Source: Sipunculus nudus (Eukaryota; Annelida; Sipuncula; Golfingiida; Sipunculidae). From it: a stretch of DNA of 64,000 nt. Positions 10,441 to 21,180 of the stretch are shown piece after piece (the stretch's first letter is position 1; each line of letters begins with the position of its first letter). Below the pieces are notes generated by a model. That model did no database searches. It worked only from the letters and a program-made list of their open reading frames with translations, and was not told where the DNA came from. The DNA lies in assembly GCA_026874595.1 (NCBI GenBank), contig CM049309.1:26601033-26665032 (forward strand). Reading direction: 5' to 3'. A program made the position numbers and the translations under genes.

Positions 10441-13290
10441 CCTTAAAAGTTGCCAAGACTGCCGCCAGGGGGAGTGGATATGACAGCGGCCAGAGGGGGC
10501 CCCATGAATCGCACGCGCAAATAGCAGCTATTTGCTACCTTAACAGTTGCCAAGACTGCCGCCAGGGGGAGTGGAAATGAGAACAGCCTGACAGAGAGGC
10601 CCCCATGAATCGCACGCGCAAATAGCAGCTATTTGCTACCTTAAAAGTTGCCAAGACTGCCGCCAGGGGGAGTTGATATGAGAGCGGCCAGCGAAGAGGC
10701 CCCAATGAATCGCAAGCGCAAAAAGCAGCTATTTGCTACCTAAAAAGTTGCCAAGACTGCCGCCAGGGGGAGTGGATATGACAGCGGCCAGAGGGAGCCC
10801 CATGAATCGCACGCGCAAATAGCAGCTATTTGCTACCTTAAAAGTTGCCAAAACTGCCGCCAGGGGGAGTTGATATGAGAGCGGCCAGCGAAGAGGCCCC
10901 CATGAATCGCACGCGCAAATAGCAGCTATTTGCTACCTAAAAAGTTGCCAAGACTGCCGCCAGGGGGAGTGGATATGACAGCGGCCAGAGGGAGCCCCAT
11001 GAATCGCACGCGCAAATAGCAGCTATTTGCTACCTTAAAAGTTGCCAAGACTGCCGCCAGGGGGAGTTGATATGAGAGCGGCCAGCGAAGAGGCCCCCAT
11101 GAATCGCACGCACAAATAGCAGCTATTTGCTACCTTAAAAGTTGCCAAGACTGCCGCCAGGGGGAGTGGATATGACAGCGGCCAGAGGGGGCCCCCATGA
11201 ATCGCAAGCGCAAATAGCAGCTATTTGCTACCATAAAATATGTCAAGACTGCCACAAGGGGGAGTGGACATGAGAGTGGACAGACAGAGGGGCCCCCATG
11301 AGTCGCACGCGCAAATAGCAGCTATTAGCTACCTTAAAAGTGTCAAGACTGCCGCCAGGGGGAGTAGATATCAGAGCGGGCTGCCAGAGGCCGACGGGGC
11401 CCCATAATTTAAACGCGCAAATAGCAGCTATTTGCTACCTTTAAACATACCAAGACTGCCGCCAGGGGGAGTGGTTATGAGAGCGGCCTGACAGAGAGGC
11501 CCCCATGAGTCGCAAGCGCAAATAGCAGCTATTTGCTACCATAAAAGTGTCAAGACTGCCGCCAAGGGGAGTGGATATCAGAGCGGGCTGCCAGAAGCCG
11601 AGGGGGCCCCATGAATCGCACGCGCAAATAGCAGCTATTTGCTACCTTAAAATGTGCCAAGACTGCCGCCAGGGGGAGTGGACAAAGAGCGGGCTGCCAG
11701 AGGGGCCCCCATGAGTCGCACGCGCAAATAGCAGCCATTTGCTACCTTAAAAGTTGCCAAGACTGCCGCCAGGGGGAGTTGATATGAGAGCGGCCAGCGA
11801 AGAGGCCCCCATGAATCGCAAGCGCAAATAGCAGCTATTTGCTACCTTAAAAGTTGCCAAGACTGCCGCCAGGGGGAGTGGATATGACAGCGGCCAGACA
11901 GAGAGGCCCCCATGAGTCGCAAGCGCAAATAGCAGCTATTTGCTACCTTAAAAGTTGTCAAGACTGCCGCCAGGGGGAGTGGACACAGAGCGGGTTGCCA
12001 GAGGGGGCCCCACGAATCGCACGCGCAAATAGCAGCTATTTGCTACCTTTAAAGTTGTCAAGACTGCCGCCAGGGGGAGTGGACACAGAGCGGGCTGCCA
12101 GAGGGGCCCCCATGAATCGCACGCGCAAATAGCAGCTATTTGCTACCTTAAAAGTTGCCAAGACTGCCGCCAGGGGGAGTTGATATGAGATCGGCCAGCG
12201 AAGAGGCCCCAATGAATCGCAAGCGCAAATAGCAGCTATTTGCTACCTAAAAAGTTGCCAAGACTGCCGCCAGGGGGAGTGGATATGACAGCGGCCAGAG
12301 GGAGCCCCATGAATCGCACCGCAAATAGCAGCTATTTTCTACCTTAACAGTTGCCAAGACTGCCGCCAGAGGGAGTGGAAATGAGAACAGCCTGACAGAG
12401 AGGCCCCCATGAGTCGCAAGCGCAAATAGCAGCTATTTGCTACCATAAAAAGTGTCAAGACTGCCGCCAGGAGGAGTGGACACAGAGCGGGCGGCTAGAG
12501 TAGGCCCCATGAATCGCAAGCGCAAATAGCAGCTATTTGCTACCTTAAAAGGTGCCAAGACTGCCGCTAGGGGGAGTGGATATGAGAGCGGCCAGACAGA
12601 GAGGCCCCCATGAGTCGCAAGCGCAAATAGCAGCTATTTGCTACCTTAAAAGTTGCCAAGACTGCCGCCAGGGGGAGTGGATATGACAGCGGCCAGAGTG
12701 GGCCCCATGAATCGCACGCGCAAATAGCAGCTATTTGCTACCTTAACAGTTGCCAAGACTGCCGCCAGGGGGAGTGGAAATGAGAACAGCCTGACAGAGA
12801 GGCCCCCATGAATCGCACGCGCAAATAGCAGCTATTTGCTACCTTAAAAGTTGCCAAGACTGCCGCCAGGGGGAGTTGATATGAGAGCGGCCAGCGAAGA
12901 GGCCCCCATGAATCGCACGCGCAAATAGCAGCTATTTGCTACCTTAAAAGTTGCCAAGACTGCCGCCAGGGGGAGTGGATATGACAGCGGCCAGAGGGGG
13001 CCCCCATGAATCGCACGCGCAAATAGCAGCTATTTGCTACCTTAACAGTTGCCAAGACTGCCGCCAGGGGGAGTGGAAATGAGAACAGCCTGACAGAGAG
13101 GCCCCCATGAGTCGCAAGCGCAAATAGCAGCTATTTGCTACTATAAAAAGTGTCAAGGCTGCCGCCAGGAGGAGTGGACACAGAGCGGGCGGCCAGAGGA
13201 GGCCCCATGAATCGCAAGCGCAAATAGCAGCTATTTGCTACCTTAAAAGTTGCCAAGACTGCCGCCAGGGGGAGTAGATATGACAGCGGC
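10440..13290 (+). repeat. Satellite array I, ~100-bp unit class
   Basis: About 28 units of roughly 97-105 bp with the same CCGCCAGGGGGAG box and 19-bp dyad. The A/G-rich 40-bp segment of the longer class is missing and 'accttaaaagttgccaaga' joins units directly. The segment between box and dyad comes in a few recurring types (GCGGCCAGCGAAGA, CAGCGGCCAGAGGG, GAACAGCCTGACAGA, GAGCGGGCTGCCAGA), which shows block-wise amplification. Units also alternate between CACGCGC and CAAGCGC beside the dyad. Confidence 0.9.
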
Positions 13291-13309
13291 CAGACAGAGA
13301 ACTCCTTGA

Positions 13310-13790
13310 CAGGTGTCATTGACTGAGCTGATGAGTCATCTCGGGTACAGTCGTGATCCTTTGTCCTTCAAATGTGCAACTGCCCGTCCATCAAACAGGC
13401 ACATTTTAAACCGTTGGACCTTCAAATCTGAAATTAGGTATACAGTTAGATTTTCCCAAAATCTACTAGCATACCATAATTCGGTTACTCTGACTTTCTT
13501 CCTTTTAGATATTAAGGAAACCCCTCCGTTTTCCATTGAGAACCCATTGTTACGCCTCAAGACTGCCTAAAATCAGAACCACTGTTGTGAGGTTGATCGT
13601 AGATAAATGAATATTGCTTCATTCATTTCCTATGAACACACAAAAACAGGGTCAGTATTGCGTATAAGTTGAAGATATGGGCTGAAGAAATGCACCTTTA
13701 ATAAATCCAAAAATATATTTTCCCACTGAACCAAAAAATTGCTGAGGGTAGAGACTGTTGTAATCAGGGATAAACTACAATGAATCAAGA
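13310..13790 (-). mobile_element. Degenerate family A right-end fragment, minus orientation
   Basis: On the minus strand it reads like the family A core ('gattttaggcagtcttgag', 'ttccttaatatct', 'atctaactgtatacc', 'ggtccaacggttt') and finishes in a decayed right end at about 13313-13345 (GGACAAAGGATCACGAC, then GATGACTCATCAGCTCAGTCAA). It lies between array I and the next block of the 11-kb element. The 74-85 codon frames across it are not genes. Confidence 0.55.
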
Positions 13791-14136
13791 TTGAATTGTA
13801 AATGAGGTATGAATATTTAAAATAATAAATTATTCATATAAATATAAAATTATATTTAAACCACAAATTATGCCCAAATGTGGTCATGGCCCGTTTTTCG
13901 CTGTAAGCACAGTAAATTTAATAGCATATCATGCACACGTAAGGTTGTCAGCTACTACTTTGTAAAAAAGGAAAGGAATTCACCATAAATTGTAGCTTTT
14001 ATTACAGTTGTAATGAGACCTTGTCACACCAAGGCTATACTGAAGGCAATGTGTATATCCCCTTATGGACCTTTCAGGCCAATTATGCTTGCTTGAAGCA
14101 TGGCCTCAATACAGCCAGGCAGCTCTCGTGTGGTTC
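13791..14136. other. AT-rich spacer in the 11-kb element
   Basis: No tandem structure or gene seen. Confidence 0.4.
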
Positions 14137-15120
14137 AATACATGATAATTTACCTGTGTTTACCTGAACCCACCTGTACAGGTGAGTATATTTTTATGTG
14201 TTACCATAACCAAAATTATCAATTTATATTCTACGTCTCTAAAATCAAAATATAATATGTTTTGACATAGTTGACACTTGTTCATCCATATTCGTCTTTG
14301 GCACTAATTATTTTGGTGATGTCCCTTATAACATGTATAATTTTAAAATATAATTTAAAAATGAGATGTTACCTTAATTTACCTGAACTCACCTGTGCAG
14401 GTGAGCATATGTTACAGGTAGTAGTTGTCAAAATTGAAATACGCAACTGGCGTGGCTGTGCAATTGATTGAAAGATAGTTTGTGCATATTGTTTTGGCTA
14501 CTCATAAAAAATTTTCTTCCCAGTCTTCAACTGAGAAGTAGTCTTTATTGTCGGTACTGGCAAAAGTAATTAAATCCTTTTAAGATGAAAGGTATTATTA
14601 CAGGTAACCCAATAAATTGTGCAGTTAGGCCCAGTAATTCATATAATGTACACATGCCACACAAAATTAAGATTTATTCTGTCGGTATCCCTTATTACTT
14701 GTATAATAATACATGATAATTTACCTGTGTTTACCTGAACCCACCTGTACAGGTGAGTATATTTTTATGTGTTACCATAACCAAAATTATCAATTTATAT
14801 TCTACGTCTCTAAAATCAAAATATAATATGTTTTGACATAGTTGATACTTGTTCATCCATATTCGTCTTTGGCACTAATCAGCATGATTTTGTCTCTGCC
14901 ATAGGTAATTAGATCAGTTGAAGAACAAAGGTATTCACATAGGTAACTTAATAACTGTACTAAATAGCACCTGTTCTTATATCAAAAGTGAATTATACAG
15001 TCAATAAATGGAAATGTTATTAATTTATAGTTACTGTAATGATGAACAAGATGTTTGCGTACACATTCAGAAAAAAAATAATTTACCTATACTTACCTTT
15101 ACTTTCCTGTGCAGGTAAAC
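14137..15120 (+). repeat. Degraded tandem repeat with CACCTGTACAGGTG palindromes
   Basis: Segments 14137-14308 and 14708-14879 are 172-bp direct repeats with almost no differences (one seen). Both carry the 14-bp perfect palindrome CACCTGTACAGGTG (14171-14184 and 14742-14755). Related, imperfect sites occur at 14390-14403 (CACCTGTGCAGGTG) and near 15105-15118. Each is preceded by 'ttacctg..ttacctgaac'. This suggests about four diverged units plus one recent duplication. CACCTG/CAGGTG is the core bound by Snail and ZEB proteins in animals; any function here is speculative. Confidence 0.75.
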
Positions 15121-15655
15121 ATATGTGTTATATTTTAACATAGTCCTAGAATATGCTTCTTGGGTCAGCAAGCTTTTCAGGTGAAAAATATTTTATTTTC
15201 ACTGTAAAATCCAATTTTATTTGCATGTTCTGTTTTTTTTGGTGATTCCCTTTCCATAAATAAAACAAATCATTTACAATTTTACTTACCTTTAAATAAT
15301 AATTACCTTTGAGTAAAAAAATCCTTATATTTCCCTTTTTTGATCAAATTGTAAATGGGTTACCTGAACAAGATAAAGGGGTCACTTTGGTGAAATACCA
15401 GTGAGCAGAAATGCAGGTATTACAGATTTACCTATTGTTACCTGTATTAACCTAACTTACATACATATGAGAAGGTATGCAGAAAAAAAATATAATTGAC
15501 ATAAAGGAAATATACCTTACAGTAAATGCAGAAAATGTCACAAAGATACCTTGAAAGGGACTGAGTTAATGTGTCTTATATGGATTCATGTCAAAATGTG
15601 GGAAAAAAATGCAAAATTAATCTAAACAGTAGGAGTGTCACAAGCCCCCAGCCTA
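15121..15655. other. AT-rich spacer in the 11-kb element
   Basis: Holds scattered 'ttacct' words like those of the preceding repeat, but no clear unit and no gene. Confidence 0.4.
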
Positions 15656-15659
15656 ATCT

Positions 15660-17710
15660 GAACAGTAAAGGGTTAATATATGCTATATTCAGGATACGGG
15701 TGGCCCTATCCTTCGACCATGAAATACTCATGTAAATGTTTTTCACTATTGATATATGCTATATCCGGGATACGGGTTACCCTAACCCTTCGGGCATGAA
15801 ATACTCCTGTAAGTGTTTGTCACTATAAATATATGATATATCCGGGATACGGGTTACCCTAACCCTTCGGGCATGAAATACTCCAGTAAGTGTTTGTCAC
15901 TATTGATATATGCTATATCCGGGATACGGGTTACCCTAACCCTTCGGGCATGAGATAATCAAGTAATTTTTTGTCCCTATTGATATATGCTATATCGGGG
16001 ATACGGGGTACCCTAACGCTCCGGGCATTAGATAACCCAGTAGATGTTTGTCATTATTGATATGTGCTATATCCGGGATACGGGTAAACCTAACCTTCGG
16101 GCATGAAGTACCCCAGTAATTGTTTGCCATTATTAATATGTGCTATATCCGGGAAATGTTTGTCATTATTAATATATGCTATATCATGGGTACGGGTTAC
16201 CTGAACCCTTCGGGCATGAAATACTCCTGTAAGTGTTTGTCACTATTAAAATATGATATATCCGGGATACGGGTTACCCTAACCCTTCGGGCATGAGATA
16301 ATCAAGTAATTTTTTGTCCCTATTGATATAAGCTGTATCCGGGATGCGGGTTACCCTAACCCTTCGGGCATGAAAAACTCCTGTAAGTGTGTGTTACTGT
16401 TAATATATACTATATCCAGGATAGGGGTTAGCCTAACCTTTCGGGCATGAAATACTCCCGTAAGTGTTTGTCACTATCAATATATGCTATATCCGGGAAA
16501 TGTTTGTCATTATTTATATATGCTATATCATGGGTACGGGTTACCTGAACCCTTCGGGCATGAAATACTCCTGTAAGTGTTTGTCACTATTAAAATATGA
16601 TATATCCGGGATACGGGTTACCCTAACCCTTCGGCCATGAAATACTCCAGTAAGTGTTTGTCACTATTGATATATGCTATATCCGGGATACGGGTTACCC
16701 CAACCCTTCGTGCAAATGATAGTCAAGTAATTTTTTGTCCCTATTGATATATGCTATATCGGGGATACGGGGTACCCTAACGCTCCGGACATTAGATACC
16801 CCAGTAGATGTTTGTCATTATTAATATGTGCTATATCCGGGATACGGGTAACCCTAACCCTTCGGGCATGAAGTACCCCAGTAATTGTTTGCCATTATTA
16901 ATATGTGCTATACCCTAACCCTTCGAGCATGAAATACTCCAGTAAGTGTTTGTGACTATTCATATATGCTATATCCGGGATACGGGTTACCCTAACCCTT
17001 CGGGCATGAAATACTCCAGTAAGTGTTTGTGACTATTCATATATGCTATATCCGGGATATGGGCTACCCTAACCCTCTGGCATGAAATAATCCAGTAAAT
17101 TGTTGTCCCTATTGATATAAGCTGTATCCGGGATGCGGGTTACCCTAACCCTTCGGGCATGAAAAACTCCTGTAAGTGTGTGTCACTGTTAATATATACT
17201 ATATCCTGGATAGGGGTTAGCCTAACCTTTCGGGCATGAAATACTCCCGTAAGTGTTTGTCACTATCAATATATGCTATATCCGGGAAATGTTTGTCATT
17301 ATTAATATATGCTATATCATGGGTACGGGTTACCTGAACCCTTCGGGTATGAAATACTCCAGTAAGTGTTTGTCACTATTAATATATGCTATGTCCAGGA
17401 TACGGGTTACCCTAACCCTTCGGGCATGAAGTACTCCAGTAATTGTTAGTCATTATTAAAATGTGCTATATCCGGGATACGGGTTACCCTAAACCTTCGG
17501 GCATGAAATACACCAGTAAGTGTTAGTGACTATTCATATATGTTATATCCGGGATACGGGTTACCCTAACCCTTTGGGATGAATTACTCCACTAAGTGTT
17601 TGTCACTGTTAATATATGCTGTATCGGGGGTACAAGTCCCTAACCCTTCTGGCATGAAACACCCCAGTAAGTCTGTGTCACTAATAATATGTGCTTTATC
17701 CGGGATACGG
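15660..17710 (+). repeat. Satellite array II, ~77-bp unit
   Basis: About 26 units, some truncated. The typical unit holds TATATGCTATATCCGGGAT, ACGGGTTACCCTAACCC, TTCGGGCATGAAATACTCC and AGTAAGTGTTTGTCACTATT. Two hairpins are built in: GGGTTA-CCC-TAACCC, and CC(TTCG)GG, which in RNA would have a UUCG loop. A variant block (CGGGATGCGGG then GAAAAACTCC) at about 16343 recurs at about 17131, implying a higher-order repeat near 790 bp. Confidence 0.9.
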
Positions 17711-17912
17711 GGCATTATAAACAGTCATAATATTACGACTCGTTGACATTACATAGCTTAATATATGGTGTGTACTCAGTATATTATTATACAATCCTTT
17801 CAACTTAAATAAATTTCCTACACACATGCTTCTATACAATGTTTGAGCGGGCATCTTGTTAAATGAAGAATAAATTACGCCATATACATATGAACGGTTA
17901 GTAGAGTTTTCG
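17711..17912. other. Short AT-rich spacer between arrays
   Basis: No repeat or gene recognised. An 86-codon minus frame (17696-17956) overlaps both arrays and has no recognisable domain. Confidence 0.4.
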
Positions 17913-19050
17913 GTGAAATGCGCACTGCGATCGCAGCTTAATATGACCAAAGGCATTTGCTACCGCGCATATCTGTTTGCTACTTTGCGACTGTTAATTG
18001 CTACCGCGCATATTGCTTTGAGTGTTCCTGTCCGAGCGACCTCTGGCAGCAAAGACTTGCACTACGTCAACAGTAGCAGATTTTGCGATCGCAAATTCTT
18101 AGTCCCCATTGCGGTCGCAGTGGACAGTAACTTGCGACCGCGCAGGTCTTTTTGCTACCGCGCACATTGCGCATTGCGATCGCAGCTTAATATGACCAAA
18201 GGCATTTGCTACCGCGCATATCTGTTTGCTACTTTGCGACTGTTAATTGCTACCGCGCATATTGCTTTGAGTGTTCCTGTCCGAGCGACCTCTGGCAGCA
18301 AAGACTTGCACTACGTTTTGCTATCGCGCACATTGCGCATTGCGCTCGCAGCTTAATATGACCAAAGGCATTTGCTACCGCGCATATCTGTTTGCTACTT
18401 AGCGACTATTAATTGCTACCGCGCATATTGCTTTGAGTGTTCCTGTCCGAACGACATCTGCCAGCAAAGACTTGCACTACGTCAACAGTAGCAGATTTTG
18501 CGATCGCAAATTCATAGTCCCCCTGGATAGCAAGGGACAGTAACTTGCGACCGCGCAGGACTTTTTGCTACCGCGCACATTGCGCATTGCGATCGCAGCT
18601 TAATATGACAAAAGGCATTTGCTACCGGGCATATCTGTTTGCTACTTTGCGACTGTTAATTGCTACCGTGCATATTGCTTTGAGTGTTCCTGTCCGAACG
18701 ACCTCTGGCAGCAAAGACTTGCACTACGTCAACAGTCGCAGATTTTGCGATCGCAAATTCATAGTTCCCATTGGTAGCAATGACAGCCACTTGCTACCGC
18801 GCAGGCCTGATTTGCTACCGCGCACTTTGCGCTACGAGCCGGTCTGTGCCTGACGGTAGCAAGTCCGGTGGCTGTTCAGTGCGCGATGTGGCAAGCTATG
18901 CACAAGAGTAGCAAATGCTACCGTGCGACTGCCATTTGCTACCGCGCACTTTGCGCTGAATAGCCGCTGAGAGCAGAATGGTAGCAAAGTGAGTGGAAGC
19001 TGAGTGCGCGTTGTGCCGGGCTATGCGCAATAGTAGCAAAGAATCCCAGG
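17913..19050 (+). repeat. Satellite array III, CpG-rich GCGATCGC / GCTACCGCGCA repeat
   Basis: The marker CTTAATATGACCAAAGGC recurs at about 17937, 18186, 18352 and 18599 (the last with one change), giving steps of about 249, 166 and 247 bp; the short one is a deleted unit. Between markers are many TTTGCTACCGCGCA words and TTTGCGATCGCAAA palindromes. From about 18780 to 19050 only the short words persist, partly inverted (GGTAGCAA). The block is far richer in CpG than the surrounding DNA. The 147- and 102-codon open frames here (17913-18356, 18545-18853) follow the repeat and are not genes. Confidence 0.85.
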
Positions 19051-19060
19051 GATAAGTCTG

Positions 19061-19080
19061 GAAAACCGACAGTTCCCCGC
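19061..19080 (-). repeat. Terminal inverted repeat, right
   Basis: Exact reverse complement of 8010-8029. It closes the 11-kb insertion. Confidence 0.85.
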
Positions 19081-19086
19081 ATATAT

Positions 19087-19096
19087 GGTTACATAA
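19087..19096. repeat. Target-site duplication, right copy
   Basis: GGTTACATAA, matching 7989-7998. The flanking sequence beyond it continues the host repeat as in the uninterrupted copy near 57600. Confidence 0.7.
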
Positions 19097-19860
19097 CACA
19101 AGTAAAGGCTGTACTACTAGGTAGGCTTGATGTAAACATCACTTGACATGGTGTATGAAACTTGAATAAAAGCTATTCTTTTCTATCAATTCCTTTGAAA
19201 TTTCAGATTTTAAAAGATTAAATCCTTATGTATATATGCTGTGCAAAATTAAATCAACAGTGTTTACAGGGAATAAACGTGCTGTAGCCAAAGTTGGACA
19301 AAATTTAAGGTATTGATTTTTTATTTATGCTAATAACTTAATTTGCAAAATTCAGATCTAATTTTGGCTAAACAATTGAATCTTGATTTAATGAAGTTAT
19401 ATCCCTGAAAAAAAGTCTCCAGTTTCAGCAATTCTCATGTAAAGTGAGCAAATATATTTCCTGATTTAAAAAAAAATTGCATAATATTTGGGCCCATAAC
19501 TTCAAAACAATACTCAATACTGACCTATTTTTTGGTATGTTAATAGAAAATGTATAGAAAAATATGATTACCAAATATGATCAAAAACAGATGAGTGCTT
19601 TCGATATTAGGCAATTGTAACAATGCCTTTTTTTATGGAAAACGGAGGTTTTTCCTTTATATTTCGAAGGAACAAAGTCCTAGTGACCAAATTTTCGGTA
19701 TAGTAGGAGATTTTGGGGATATCTTACTGTATGCAAAATTTTGGATTCAAAGGTCCAACGGTTTCAAAACATGCCCTGTTAACGGCCAGACGGACGGCCG
19801 GACGAGGGACAAAGGATCACGACTATAGCTCAGATGACTTATAGTCAGCTGAGCTAAAAA
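19097..19860 (+). mobile_element. Right half of the split host repeat, with a family A right end
   Basis: From 19097 it matches 57611-58270 ('aaggctgtactactaggt', 'cacttgacatggtgtatgaaa', 'gattaaatccttatgtatat'). It ends with GACGGCCGGACGAGGGACAA and the family A hairpin plus AAAAA at about 19826-19860. Together with 7573-7998 it is one element interrupted by the 11-kb insertion. Confidence 0.7.
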
Positions 19861-21180
19861 TTTAAAATAATATCAAATGGAGACAAAGTCTGAGAGGAAC
19901 AGGTAATATAGGACATGGATGGTTGATCTGATTAAAGATATTGTTGCAAACTAGAGGTCAGACGTACGATTCTTGGCTGTGCAAGGCTGAGTTTTGATGA
20001 TGCTCGCTACTTTGTGTATCTCTGACAGGATAAGAACATGTGCATACTTAATTGTTTTCAATCGATTATGCAAAAATGCAATCGATTTAATCAATTTTTA
20101 AAGAAAACTACTTGTCATCAATTTAATCGATTAATCTAGTCACCACTAATTATTTGGCAAAAACTATTTAAGCCTTGCCTTGTATGAAGGGGAGGCTTAC
20201 AGGGGATTATAATTTTATTTCGTTTCCAATTTAGGGTAAAACTTATTTGTTGTTGAACCTATAATTAGGTCCCCGGCCCCCGATGCAAAACCGCTGATTT
20301 CAGAATTGTTCTCTCTCTTCTTCTCTTTGTTTCTTCTGCCATTTTCTCTACCACTAGATCTCCAATATGGCTGAATTTTTGATACAATATTAGTCCTAAG
20401 TCACAGATTAGCACTTGGATATTTATTTTTGATGGTGACCTTATTCCCAAGGTTATAGACTTGATAGTCAATTCATAATAATAGCTCAGTTACGGTCTTG
20501 TGGGGGGGGGGGGGGGCATTTTGGCAAGGCTTTTATTTTACAAGTTACTGGAAGTCTCAAATTTTATAAACACACACTTATTACCTTATAGGTCAAAATA
20601 GTATGTGTTATGGAGTGTAGCAATATTATGCTCACGAGGGGAACATTTTCTTACCTGACACACACTAGCATTATTGAATGCCCTGTCTGCAGTCATCATG
20701 TAATCCAGGCCCATGCATATTATGCAACAAATGCTCCAAGATCATTGGGAGATGGAGGGGGTGGGGGTAGCAAACTCAATTAATGGTAGGAATTCAAACC
20801 TGGGTATCAAACTTACACTATTTCTTTCACATCTCCTAGTACGACTCAAGCAGGGTTTAGTCTGTATTTATTTTAGTGGAATTAGCAGAGACCAAACCTG
20901 TGACCTCAACACAGGAGGGACATGGCTTATGTAAAATTAATTATTTTAACAAGACATGTTTCAGGTTATTTATATGTCTATAGTAATCAGAACATTGCAT
21001 AACCTCTCCAACATCCTGTAAGACTACACCAAGAAACTAGACAAATACTGACAGGTCAGGAAGGGCCTTGATAAAGGCCCACAGACTTCTAGTGTGGGCT
21101 AAGTGATGCTTGGAAAACTATAATATTAGACCTGATTACATGCAGAGACAGGAGAAACTGGCCCAAAACAGTATTTGAAC
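19861..21180. other. Mostly unrecognised sequence with family A remnants
   Basis: 19861-19960 resembles the interior of A1 near its left end ('atatcaaatggagacaaagt', 'ggacatggatggttga'). The rest shows no gene. A poly-G tract lies near 20503-20517. A 73-codon plus frame at 20713-20934 has no recognisable domain. Confidence 0.4.

Larger units (their letters stand above)
7999..19086. mobile_element. Giant non-autonomous TIR element built of satellite arrays (~11.1 kb)
   Basis: The 20-bp sequence GCGGGGAACTGTCGGTTTTC at 8010-8029 recurs as its exact reverse complement at 19061-19080. Outside these are 11 bp (left) and 6 bp (right), then the direct repeat GGTTACATAA on both sides. Flanking sequence on both sides is contiguous in an uninterrupted copy at 57284-58270, which gives the empty site. 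Inside are four distinct tandem or duplicated blocks and a minus-oriented family A fragment. No transposase, integrase or polymerase frame is visible. A 10-12 bp duplication with short inverted ends would suit a MULE-like transposase acting in trans, but that assignment is inference. A recombination origin is less likely because of the duplication. Confidence 0.7.

Noticed and set aside
8200-13290. CRISPR-like array: palindromic repeats separated by variable segments
   Set aside because: The segments between dyads are a few recurring types, units are ~100-140 bp and mostly conserved, and the context is a eukaryotic genome without cas genes. It is satellite DNA.
15660-17710. Telomere or subtelomere from the TAACCC words
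   Set aside because: TAACCC occurs once per 77-bp unit inside a hairpin and never as a tandem TTAGGG array.
17913-18853. Repetitive 147- and 102-residue open frames
   Set aside because: They follow satellite array III unit by unit and have no start context or domain.
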